From: Kitasatospora griseola
GTDB lineage: Bacteria; Actinomycetota; Actinomycetes; Streptomycetales; Streptomycetaceae
Direction of reading: 5' to 3'
Assembly: GCF_014648555.1 (NCBI RefSeq)
Contig: NZ_BMRI01000028.1
Coordinates: forward strand, 41,544-86,392
Length of the DNA: 44,849 nt
The stretch's first letter is position 1; each line of letters opens with the position of its first letter. The position numbers and the translations under genes were made by a program. The notes under the pieces are model-generated. The model was not told the DNA's origin. It saw only the letters and a list, made by a program, of their open reading frames with translations, and searched no databases. This document shows positions 1-7,420 of the stretch, piece after piece.

Positions 1-1640
1 GGGCCGCGGTCGCCGAAGCCGCCCGTGGCATCGAAGAACTCGACGCCCGCTGCGAGGAGTTGACCCACCGGTTCGCCGAGGCGCAGCAGCACCGTCGCGA
101 GCTCGCCGCCGAGGTCGAGGAGTTGGCCGCACAGCGCCGACAGGGCGAGAAGCGGCGCGCCGAACTCGCCGGAGCGCTCGGCCGTTCGGGCGGCGCGGCG
201 CGTGCCGCCGCCGGCGAGGCCGAACGCACCGCCACCGCCGCCGCCAAGGCCGAGAGCGGCCTCGCCGAGGCCCGGACCGCCGCCGACGAACTCGCCGAAC
301 GCCTCGCCACCGCCGAGGAGTCGGCCGACAACGGCGAGGACGAACCCGACAGCGCCGAACGCGACCGGCTGGCCGCCTCCGGGACGACCGCCCGGCAGAC
401 CGAGATGGAAGCCCGGCTCGCCGTCCGCACCCACGAGGAACGGGTCCGCGGACTCGCCGGCCGCGCCGACCAGTTGGACCGCGCCGCCCGCACCGAGCGC
501 GAAGCCCGGGCCCGCGCCGCCGAACGCCGCGCCCGCGCCCGCCGGGAAGCCGCCGTCGCCGGAGCCGTCGCCACCGCCGCCCGCCAACTGCTCGGCCGGA
601 TCGAGGAGACCCTGGCCACCGCCGAGGCCGAACGCGCCGCCGTCGAGGCCGACCGGGCCACCCGCGAGAGCGAGCTCCGCCAGTTCCGCGAACACGGCCG
701 CGAACTCCAGGCCGAACTCGACCGGCTGGTCGACGCCGGGCACCGCGACGAGGTGCTGCGCGCCGAGAAACGGCTCCGGATCGAGCAGTTGGAGGCCAAG
801 GCGCTGGAGGAGTTCGGCATCGAGGGCGCCGAACTGCTCGCCGACTACGGCCCCGACCGGCCCGTCCCCGCGCCGCCGGCCGAGGACGGCCAGGAACCGG
901 GGGAGCCCCGGCCGTACGTCCGGGCGGAGCTGGAGAAGCGGCTCAAGGCCGCCGAACGCGCCTACCAACAGCTAGGCAAGGTCAACCCGCTCGCGCTGGA
1001 GGAGTTCGCCGCACTGGAGGCCCGCCACCAGTTCCTCGGCGAGCAGCTCGACGACCTGCGCAAGAGCCGCCGCGACCTGCTCGACATCGTCCGCGACGTC
1101 GACGTCCGGGTCGAGCAGTTGTTCACCGCCGCCTACCAGGACACCGCCGCCCAGTTCGAAGGCGTCTTCGCCCGGCTGTTCCCCGGCGGCGAGGGCCGAC
1201 TCGTCCTCACCGACCCGGAGAACATGCTCGCCACCGGCGTCGAGGTCGAGGCCCGCCCGCCCGGAAAGAAGGTCAAGCGGCTCTCGCTGCTCTCCGGCGG
1301 CGAGCGCTCGCTGACCGCCGTGGCACTGCTGGTGGCGATCTTCAAGGCGCGGCCCAGTCCGTTCTACGTCATGGACGAGGTCGAGGCCGCGCTCGACGAG
1401 ACCAATCTGCGCAGACTGATCGCGATCATGGAAGAACTGCGGGAGAGTTCCCAGCTGATCGTCATCACCCACCAGAAGCTCACCATGGAATCCGCCGACG
1501 CCCTGTACGGCGTGACCATGAAGGGCGACGGCATCTCCCAGGTGATCAGCCAGCGCCTGCGGATGCCCGAGAAAGGCACGGCAGCACAGGACGGAAAGGC
1601 TGGAGCCCGCACAACCAGGGCCGGCGCAGGCGCTAAGTGA
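1..1640 (+). CDS. smc: Chromosome segregation protein SMC, C-terminal part (5' end outside window)
   Basis: The reading frame is open from base 3, so the gene starts upstream of the window. Visible are the distal coiled-coil arm (long Ala/Glu/Arg heptad-like sequence, about the first 270 codons) and the C-terminal ABC half-domain. That domain has the LSGGERSL signature (bases about 1290-1315) and a Walker B with catalytic glutamate, FYVMDEVEAALDE (about 1363-1400). A short basic tail follows, with the stop at 1638-1640. In the family, two SMC chains dimerise and, with ScpA/ScpB, organise and segregate the chromosome. ftsY starts 13 bases downstream, the usual actinobacterial order. Identification is secure from the signature motifs; only the N-terminal half is missing. 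Confidence 0.97.
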   Translation, partial: AAVAEAARGIEELDARCEELTHRFAEAQQHRRELAAEVEELAAQRRQGEKRRAELAGALGRSGGAARAAAGEAERTATAAAKAESGLAEARTAADELAERLATAEESADNGEDEPDSAERDRLAASGTTARQTEMEARLAVRTHEERVRGLAGRADQLDRAARTEREARARAAERRARARREAAVAGAVATAARQLLGRIEETLATAEAERAAVEADRATRESELRQFREHGRELQAELDRLVDAGHRDEVLRAEKRLRIEQLEAKALEEFGIEGAELLADYGPDRPVPAPPAEDGQEPGEPRPYVRAELEKRLKAAERAYQQLGKVNPLALEEFAALEARHQFLGEQLDDLRKSRRDLLDIVRDVDVRVEQLFTAAYQDTAAQFEGVFARLFPGGEGRLVLTDPENMLATGVEVEARPPGKKVKRLSLLSGGERSLTAVALLVAIFKARPSPFYVMDEVEAALDETNLRRLIAIMEELRESSQLIVITHQKLTMESADALYGVTMKGDGISQVISQRLRMPEKGTAAQDGKAGARTTRAGAGAK

Positions 1641-1653
1641 TACTGGACGGGTT

Positions 1654-2934
1654 ATGGAATACGTGATCCTTGCCGTTGTCATCGCGGTGGTCGCCATCGG
1701 CGCGATCACCGGACTCGTCGTTTCCGGCAGACGACGCAAAGAGCTGGACCGGCCGAGCCAGACCCCGACGATCACCGCGCCGCCCGCGGCCGACCGGCCG
1801 AGCGCGCCCACCAAGCCGACCGAGGGGGCCGCCGAGCCCACCGCGCCGCCGGCCACCGCCGCTCCCGAGACCGAGGCCCCCGAGGCCGAGGCTCCCGAGA
1901 CCGTCGAGGCGGGGGCCGGCGAGGCCGGGACCGCCGCGGCGCCGGCGGCCGAGCAGCCCGTCGAGGAAGTGCGGATCGAGGAGGCGGAGGCCGCCCCCGC
2001 GATCGAGGTCCCCGAACCCACCGCCGGACGCCTGGTGCGGCTGCGCTCGCGGCTCTCCCGCTCGCAGTCCACGCTCGGCAAGGGCCTGCTCACCCTGCTC
2101 TCCCGCGACCGCCTCGACGAGGACACCTGGGAGGAGATCGAGGAGACCCTCCTCACCGCCGACGTCGGCGTCGGCGCCACCCAGGAACTCGTCGACAACC
2201 TGCGCACCCGGGTCAAGGTGCTCGGCACCCGCACCCCCGACGAGCTCCGCGGGCTGCTCCGCGAAGAGCTGATCAAGCTGATCGGCCCAGAGCTGGACCG
2301 CACCGTGCACTCCGTCAAGACCGACGGCGGCCCTGCCGTGGTCCTGGTGGTCGGCGTCAACGGCGTCGGCAAGACCACCACCACCGGCAAGCTCGCCCGC
2401 GTCCTCGTCGCCGACGGCCGCAAGGTCGTGCTCGGCGCCGCCGACACCTTCCGTGCCGCCGCCGCCGACCAGCTCCAGACCTGGGGCGAGCGGGTCGGCG
2501 CGCACACCGTCCGCGGCCCCGAGGGCGGCGACCCGGCCTCCGTCGCGTTCGACGCCGTCAAGCAGGGCATCGCCGACGGCGTCGACACCGTCCTGGTGGA
2601 CACCGCCGGCCGCCTGCACACCAAGACCGGCCTGATGGACGAACTCGGCAAGGTCAAGCGGGTCGTCGAGAAGCACGGCCCGGTCGACGAGGTCCTGCTC
2701 GTCCTCGACGCCACCACCGGCCAGAACGGCCTGGTGCAGGCTCGGGTGTTCGCCGAGGTCGTCGACATCACCGGCATCGTGCTCACCAAGCTCGACGGCA
2801 CCGCGAAGGGCGGCATCGTGATCTCGGTGCAGCGCGAACTCGGCGTGCCCGTCAAGCTGATCGGCCTCGGCGAAGGCGCGGACGACCTCGCGCCGTTCGA
2901 GCCGGGGGCGTTCGTGGACGCGCTGCTGGGCTAG
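1654..2934 (+). CDS. ftsY: Signal recognition particle receptor FtsY
   Basis: GTPase receptor that docks SRP-ribosome complexes at the membrane. The 426-residue protein opens with a hydrophobic segment (residues about 2-23). An acidic Pro/Ala/Glu-rich linker (about 30-120), the N domain and the G domain follow. GTPase motifs seen: GVNGVGKTTTTGKLA (about 229-243), DTFRAAA, DTAGR and TKLDGTAKGG. A membrane-anchored N terminus is typical of actinobacterial FtsY. The ATG at 1654 is 13 bases after smc, so the two are probably cotranscribed. A 17-bp hairpin lies directly downstream. Its partner Ffh is encoded at 9942. Confidence 0.97.
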   Translation: MEYVILAVVIAVVAIGAITGLVVSGRRRKELDRPSQTPTITAPPAADRPSAPTKPTEGAAEPTAPPATAAPETEAPEAEAPETVEAGAGEAGTAAAPAAEQPVEEVRIEEAEAAPAIEVPEPTAGRLVRLRSRLSRSQSTLGKGLLTLLSRDRLDEDTWEEIEETLLTADVGVGATQELVDNLRTRVKVLGTRTPDELRGLLREELIKLIGPELDRTVHSVKTDGGPAVVLVVGVNGVGKTTTTGKLARVLVADGRKVVLGAADTFRAAAADQLQTWGERVGAHTVRGPEGGDPASVAFDAVKQGIADGVDTVLVDTAGRLHTKTGLMDELGKVKRVVEKHGPVDEVLLVLDATTGQNGLVQARVFAEVVDITGIVLTKLDGTAKGGIVISVQRELGVPVKLIGLGEGADDLAPFEPGAFVDALLG

Positions 2935-2953
2935 CCGCCGGCCTGTTACGTCA

Positions 2954-2996
2954 GCAAGGTCCGTTCCGGGAGATGTTCCCCCGGGACGGACCTTGC
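2954..2996 (+). terminator. Strong intrinsic terminator after ftsY
   Basis: Inverted repeat with arms 2954-2970 and 2980-2996, 17 paired bases including one G-U wobble, and a 9-base loop. It starts 20 bases after the ftsY stop and lies between convergent genes (ftsY rightward, 3027-3686 leftward), so it may work in both directions. No U-tract follows, as is common in streptomycetes. Confidence 0.8.
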
Positions 2997-3026
2997 GCCA
3001 TGTGCAGGCTCGCTCGCCCCGGGTTC

Positions 3027-3686
3027 TCACCCGGCGAGGGAGGTCTCCCGGTCGCGGGTGCGGTGGCAGGCGTAGGCGAGGGTGCCCAGCAGGAGTCGGG
3101 CCTCCGGGGGGTGGTTGTCCGCGGTGGGGCGGCGCAGCCATCGCATCGGGCCCAGGGCGCCGAGGGAGACCGGCGGGGCGGCCAGGTAGGAGCCGAGGCC
3201 GTGGCAGGCGAGGTCGAGCGAGGCGTCGTCCCAGCCCATCCGGTAGAGCAGGTCGGGGAGGTGCTCGGCGGTGCGCGGGGCGACGAAGAACAGCAGGCGG
3301 CCGGTGGGGGAGGCGAGGACGGGGCCGACCTGGGTGCCCATGCGTTCCAGCCGGACCAGGGCCTGCAAGCCGGGCTGGGCCGGAACGTCCAGGACGTCGA
3401 ACTGGTGGCCGGTGGGGAGCAGCAGCGGCGCATCCGCCGGACATCGCGCGGCGAGCTCCTCGGCACTGGCGCCGGGGGCGATCGGCAGGCCGACCTGCTG
3501 GTGCAGGTTGGGGGCGGCGCAGAGCGGGACGGCGCATTCGCAGCGGAGCGAGGTGTGCGGTGGTGGGCTGCCGGCGGCGAGCGTCCAACCCCAGCGCTCG
3601 GAGTACTCGGTGGCGGTCTGGAACGGGGTGGGTCGGGTGCGGCGACGACCGCCGACGAGTCGCAGGGTGCCGAACAGCTTGTCCAT
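3027..3686 (-). CDS. Bifunctional DNA primase/polymerase-like protein (Prim-Pol N-terminal family), standalone
   Basis: 219-residue leftward gene. The ATG at 3686 is preceded by GGGGGAGG, which decides the start against a longer frame to 3893. It resembles short streptomycete proteins annotated as bifunctional DNA primase/polymerase, with the N-terminal pattern TPFQTATEYSERWGW and a Cys cluster (CECAVPLC) that may bind a metal. No helicase or primase C-terminal domain is present. I cannot point to the Asp/Asp/His catalytic triad of active AEP-type primases, so catalysis is doubtful. It sits between ftsY and nsdA, a place where such genes are common in Streptomyces. Family assignment is from memory of similar proteins; function is unknown. 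Confidence 0.7.
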   Translation of the reverse strand: MDKLFGTLRLVGGRRRTRPTPFQTATEYSERWGWTLAAGSPPPHTSLRCECAVPLCAAPNLHQQVGLPIAPGASAEELAARCPADAPLLLPTGHQFDVLDVPAQPGLQALVRLERMGTQVGPVLASPTGRLLFFVAPRTAEHLPDLLYRMGWDDASLDLACHGLGSYLAAPPVSLGALGPMRWLRRPTADNHPPEARLLLGTLAYACHRTRDRETSLAG

Positions 3687-4130
3687 GCCTCCCCCAACAG
3701 GTTCCGGTCGCCGGTGGTTACGGGATGGTGACGGTGCGTCGCCCGGGGGGCGTGTGGCGCGTGGTGCGCCGGAGGCGCGCGCGGACCGGCGCACACCGAT
3801 TCGGGTGGCGCGGGCGAGCAGGAACCTTGCACCCGCGCTCCGGATGCCGGATCGTCGTTGCCGCACGCGTGCCTCCGTCGGGATTCCGGGCATGTGCCGG
3901 GGTCATGCCGAGCTGACCGGGCTGACACACAGTGAAGCGCGGCTCCGCGCCCGGTAGTTCACTCGTGGGGGTGGCGAATGGTGGCGTTTCCCGGACGTTG
4001 CTCCCTCGGATGGCGGAGGGACGCTACGTTCTGGATACGGAATGCAGCCGGCCGGTCACAGCGGTCTGCGAAATGACGAGTCGTCAAGGCGAGCGGGAGC
4101 CCCGGGTCGGGGCGGGATGGGGACGGTCCC
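3687..4130. other. Divergent intergenic region upstream of nsdA and the primase-like gene
   Basis: 444 bases without a supportable gene; open frames here lack ribosome sites and homology. It must hold the promoters of both divergent genes. The clearest element is a near-palindrome resembling a BldD site at 3923-3935. No confident -35/-10 pair was found. Confidence 0.6.
3923..3935. promoter_or_regulatory. Candidate BldD-type operator upstream of nsdA
   Basis: The sequence TGACACACAGTGA fits the BldD palindrome TnACnC(A/T)GnGTnA at all fixed positions except one. It lies about 200 bases upstream of nsdA, reported to be a BldD target in S. coelicolor. The match is from reading; no binding data are available here. 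Confidence 0.4.
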
Positions 4131-5585
4131 ATGGGTGAGAAGCAGCCGAACGAGAAGCTGGGCTCCTGGTTCACGCGCAGTGGTTGGTCGAAGGGCGAGT
4201 TGGCGCGCCAGGTGAACCGCCGGGCGCGGCAGATCGGCGCGCACCACGTCTCCACGGACACCTCGCGGGTGCGCCGATGGCTGGACGGCGAGCAGCCACG
4301 CGAGCCGATCCCGAAGATCATGTCGGAGCTGTTCTCCGAGCGCTTCGGCTCGGTGGTGTCGATCGAGGACCTCGGCCTGCGCACCGCCGTCCCGGTGACC
4401 ACCGTCGGCAGCGGAGTGGACCTGCCGTGGAGCCCGCAGCAGACGGTGCAGGCGATCAGCGAGTACTCGCGCAGCGACCTGATGCTCAACCGCCGCGGCT
4501 TCCTGGGCACTTCACTGGCACTGACGGCCGGCGCGGCGCTCATCGAGCCGATGCAGCGCTGGCTGACGCCGGGCCCGAACGGCGAGCCCACCCCGATCCT
4601 GGCGGCGGCCAACGGCGGCGAGCAGTTCTCCGGGCGGCTGTCCGAGCCGGAGATGCAGCTGCTGGAGCAGACCACCGAGATGTTCCGGAAGTGGGACGCC
4701 CAGAACGGCGGCGGCCTGCGCCGCAAGGCCGTGGTGGGCCAGCTCCACGAGGTCACCGACCTGCTGCAGGAGACCTACCCCGAGACCACCACCAAGCGGC
4801 TGTTCCGGCTCACCGCCGAACTCGCCCACCTGGCCGGCTTCATGTCGTACGACGTGGGCATGCACCCGAGCGCGCAGAAGTACTACGTGCTGGCGCTGCA
4901 CGCCGCCAAGGAGGCCGGGGACCGGCCGTTCGGCGCGCACGTGCTGACCGACATGTGCCGGCAGATGATCCACCTGAACCGCGGTGAGGACGCGCTGGAG
5001 CTGATCCACCTGGCCCAGTACGGCAGCCGGGACACCGCCAGCAGCCGCCAGCAGTCACTGCTGTACGCGATGGAGGCCCGCGCGTACGCCACCATCGGCG
5101 AGGTCAACCGCTGCGCCCGGGCGATCCGGCTCTCGGAGGACACCTTCAGCGACATCAACTCCGGCGAGGAGGCGCCGACCTGGCTGAAGTTCTTCTCGAC
5201 GGCCGAGCTCAACGCGGAGAACGGGCACTCCTACCGCGACCTGGCGTACACCTCGGACCGGACGGCCGCGATGGCCAAGGCCGCCGAGCCGATGATCACC
5301 AAGGCGGTCGACCTGTTCCGGAAGGACGGCGACCACGTCCGCACCTACGCGTTCAACCTGGTCGGCATGGCCTCGGTCCGGCTGCTGCAGCGCGAGCCGG
5401 AGGAGGCCGCGGAGTACTGCGAGGCGGCGGTGGACATCGCCCGCAAGGTGCGTTCCGAGCGGCTGAACACCCGGGTCCGCAAGACCTCCGAGGCGGCCAC
5501 CCGGGACTTCCGCGGCGTGCCCGGGGTGGACCGGCTCGCCGAGCGGGTGGTCCAGGACATCCCGGAGTTCGTCTCGGTGGTCTGA
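4131..5585 (+). CDS. nsdA: NsdA-type regulator of differentiation and antibiotic production
   Basis: 484 residues, the size expected for NsdA, a streptomycete protein whose loss increases sporulation and antibiotic production in S. coelicolor. The N terminus (about 1-90, with SKGELARQVNRRA and RVRRWLDGEQP) resembles a divergent helix-turn-helix. Residues about 120-140 read LNRRGFLGTSLALTAGAAL, which looks like a twin-arginine/hydrophobic stretch but is internal. The C-terminal two thirds is helical and TPR-like. The ATG at 4131 has a weak GGGACGG ribosome site. The gene sits immediately upstream of amtB, the conserved Streptomyces order. Identification rests on context and overall sequence pattern. 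The biochemical role of the family is not established. Confidence 0.85.
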   Translation: MGEKQPNEKLGSWFTRSGWSKGELARQVNRRARQIGAHHVSTDTSRVRRWLDGEQPREPIPKIMSELFSERFGSVVSIEDLGLRTAVPVTTVGSGVDLPWSPQQTVQAISEYSRSDLMLNRRGFLGTSLALTAGAALIEPMQRWLTPGPNGEPTPILAAANGGEQFSGRLSEPEMQLLEQTTEMFRKWDAQNGGGLRRKAVVGQLHEVTDLLQETYPETTTKRLFRLTAELAHLAGFMSYDVGMHPSAQKYYVLALHAAKEAGDRPFGAHVLTDMCRQMIHLNRGEDALELIHLAQYGSRDTASSRQQSLLYAMEARAYATIGEVNRCARAIRLSEDTFSDINSGEEAPTWLKFFSTAELNAENGHSYRDLAYTSDRTAAMAKAAEPMITKAVDLFRKDGDHVRTYAFNLVGMASVRLLQREPEEAAEYCEAAVDIARKVRSERLNTRVRKTSEAATRDFRGVPGVDRLAERVVQDIPEFVSVV

Positions 5586-5598
5586 CGGTTCGCCGCCC

Positions 5599-5633
5599 GT
5601 GGTTCACGCGCCCGTAACGGGCGCGTCGACCAC
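5599..5633 (+). terminator. Terminator hairpin after nsdA
   Basis: Nested inverted repeat: outer arms 5599-5603/5629-5633 (5 bp), a 2x2 internal loop, then a perfect 9-bp stem 5606-5614/5618-5626 with a TAA loop. It lies 14 bases past the nsdA stop and directly before the GlnR-type operator, separating nsdA from the amtB operon. Confidence 0.7.
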
Positions 5634-5671
5634 GTCACTGTGGTGAAACACCGGGTCTCATCGGCGGAAAC
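5634..5671 (+). promoter_or_regulatory. GlnR-type operator of the amtB-glnK-glnD operon
   Basis: Four half-site positions have the exact 6-base spacing of actinobacterial GlnR boxes: GTCAC (5634-5638), GAAAC (5645-5649), a degenerate TCTCA (5656-5660) and GAAAC (5667-5671). Three of four fit the gTnAC/GAAAC consensus perfectly. The site is 90 bases upstream of amtB, the classic GlnR target in S. coelicolor. It predicts activation under nitrogen limitation. Confidence 0.75.
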
Positions 5672-5760
5672 CCGGCTTCGGCACGCTCCTCCCAAGGCCG
5701 ACATGCCGGGACAGGCACACGTCCCGGCATGGAGCGGCCTCCACAGCGGAGGAGACGCCG

Positions 5761-7083
5761 ATGCCGGACGGATTCAGCGCGGGCGACACCGCCTTCGTGT
5801 TCATCAGTGCGGCCCTGGTCATGGTGATGACCCCGGGCCTGGCCTTCTTCTACGGGGGCATGGTCAGGGTCCGGAGCACCCTCAACATGCTCGCCATGAG
5901 TTTCGTCTCGCTGGCGATCGTCAGCGTGCTCTGGGTGCTCTACGGGTACTCGCTGGCCTTCGGGCCGGACGCCGGGGCCGGGCTGATCGGCAACCTCGAC
6001 TTCGTCGGCCTGCGCGGCATCGGCCTGAACTCGCTCAGCGGCAGCATCCCGGTCACCGCGTTCGTCGCGTTCCAGCTGATGTTCGCGATCATCACCCCGG
6101 CGCTGATCAGCGGCGCGATCGCGGACCGGGCCAGGTTCGCGTCCTGGAGCCTGTTCGTGGCGCTCTGGGTGACGATCGTCTACTTCCCGGTCGCGCACTG
6201 GGTGTTCTTCTTCGACGGCGGGCACGGCGGCTGGCTCGGCGACCGCAACGGCGTGATCGACTTCGCCGGCGGCACCGCCGTGCACATCAACGCCGGTGCG
6301 GCGGGACTGGCCCTGGCGCTGGTGCTGGGCCGGCGGATCGGGTTCCGCCGGGACCCGATGCGCCCGCACAGCCTGCCGCTGGTGATGCTCGGCTCCGGCC
6401 TGCTGTGGTTCGGCTGGTTCGGCTTCAACGCGGGCTCGGCGCTGGCCGCCAACGGCGTCGCCGGGATGGCGTTCCTGAACACCCAGGTCGCCACGGGCGC
6501 CGCGATGCTCGGCTGGCTGGCGTACGAGCGGCTGCGGCACGGCGCCTTCACCACCCTCGGCGCGGCGTCCGGCGCGGTCGCCGGGCTGGTCGCCATCACC
6601 CCCGCCTGCGGCTCGGTGTCGCCGCTCGGCGCGATCGCGATCGGCCTGGTCGCGGGCGCGGTGTGCGCCGCCGCGATCAGCCTCAAGTACCGCTTCGGGC
6701 TCGACGATTCGCTCGACGTGGTGGGCGTCCACCTGGTCGGCGGCGTGATCGGCTCGCTGCTGATCGGCCTGTTCGCCACCGGCCACGTCGGCCAGAGCGC
6801 GGCCGGACTGTTCTACGGCGGCGGCTTCGGACAGCTCGGCCGGCAGGTGCTCGGCGTGGCCGCCGTGCTGGCGTACTCGTTCGTGCTCTCCTGGCTGCTG
6901 GGCACGGCGATCCAGCGGACCATCGGCTTCCGGGTCACCGAGGACGTCGAGCTGTCCGGCATCGACCAGGCCGAGCACGCCGAGTCCGCCTACGACTTCA
7001 CCGCCGTCGGGGCCGGCCAGGCCCGCACCGCCCCCAGTTTCACCACCGCCACCGCCGAGAAGACCGAGGTCGACGCCCGATGA
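5761..7083 (+). CDS. amtB: Ammonium transporter AmtB
   Basis: 440-residue polytopic membrane protein of the Amt/Mep/Rh family, with about eleven hydrophobic segments. Family motifs: MTPGLAFFYGGMV near the N terminus; GGTAVHINAGAAGL carrying the first pore histidine; and DVVGVHLVGGVIGSL carrying the second. It conducts ammonium/ammonia into the cell and is gated by the PII protein encoded next. The ATG at 5761 follows GGAGGAG by a few bases. The TGA overlaps the glnK start (ATGA), showing translational coupling. The C-terminal tail (about 405-440) is polar and cytoplasmic. Likely induced by GlnR through the site at 5634-5671. Confidence 0.97.
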   Translation: MPDGFSAGDTAFVFISAALVMVMTPGLAFFYGGMVRVRSTLNMLAMSFVSLAIVSVLWVLYGYSLAFGPDAGAGLIGNLDFVGLRGIGLNSLSGSIPVTAFVAFQLMFAIITPALISGAIADRARFASWSLFVALWVTIVYFPVAHWVFFFDGGHGGWLGDRNGVIDFAGGTAVHINAGAAGLALALVLGRRIGFRRDPMRPHSLPLVMLGSGLLWFGWFGFNAGSALAANGVAGMAFLNTQVATGAAMLGWLAYERLRHGAFTTLGAASGAVAGLVAITPACGSVSPLGAIAIGLVAGAVCAAAISLKYRFGLDDSLDVVGVHLVGGVIGSLLIGLFATGHVGQSAAGLFYGGGFGQLGRQVLGVAAVLAYSFVLSWLLGTAIQRTIGFRVTEDVELSGIDQAEHAESAYDFTAVGAGQARTAPSFTTATAEKTEVDAR

Positions 7084-7418
7084 AGCTCATCACCGCCGTC
7101 ATCAAGCCGCACCGCCTGGACGAGGTCAAGGACGCCCTGCAGGCGTTCGGGGTGCACGGGCTGACCGTCACCGAGGCCAGCGGGTACGGCCGGCAGCGCG
7201 GCCACACCGAGGTCTACCGGGGCGCCGAGTACACCGTCGACCTGGTGCCCAAGGTCCGGGTGGACATACTCGTCGAGGACGAGGACGCCGAGCAGGTGAT
7301 CGAGGTGGTGGTCCGGGCCGCCCGCACCGGGAAGATCGGCGACGGCAAGGTCTGGTCGGTCCCGGTGGAGACCGTGGTGCGGGTCCGGACCGGCGAACGC
7401 GGCCCCGACGCGCTCTGA
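7080..7418 (+). CDS. glnK: PII nitrogen-regulatory signal protein GlnK
   Basis: 112 residues, the canonical PII length. It starts MKLITAVIKPHRLDEVKDAL; the T-loop YRGAEYTVD places the modifiable tyrosine at position 51; the C-terminal signature is TGKIGDGKVWSVPVE. PII senses 2-oxoglutarate and ATP/ADP and binds AmtB. In Streptomyces the Tyr51 of GlnK is adenylylated by GlnD rather than uridylylated. The ATG overlaps the amtB stop by four bases, and glnD follows after two bases, so all three are one operon. Some databases name this gene glnB. Confidence 0.97.
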   Translation: MKLITAVIKPHRLDEVKDALQAFGVHGLTVTEASGYGRQRGHTEVYRGAEYTVDLVPKVRVDILVEDEDAEQVIEVVVRAARTGKIGDGKVWSVPVETVVRVRTGERGPDAL

Positions 7419-7420
7419 CC

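Noticed and set aside
972..3588. Long minus-strand open frames opposite smc and ftsY
   Set aside because: Antisense shadows produced by high third-position GC; composition is Ser/Arg/Pro-rich with no motifs, while the plus strand carries clear smc and ftsY.
3718..4138. Small frames in the nsdA upstream region
   Set aside because: They overlap each other on both strands, show no codon bias, and occupy a promoter region.
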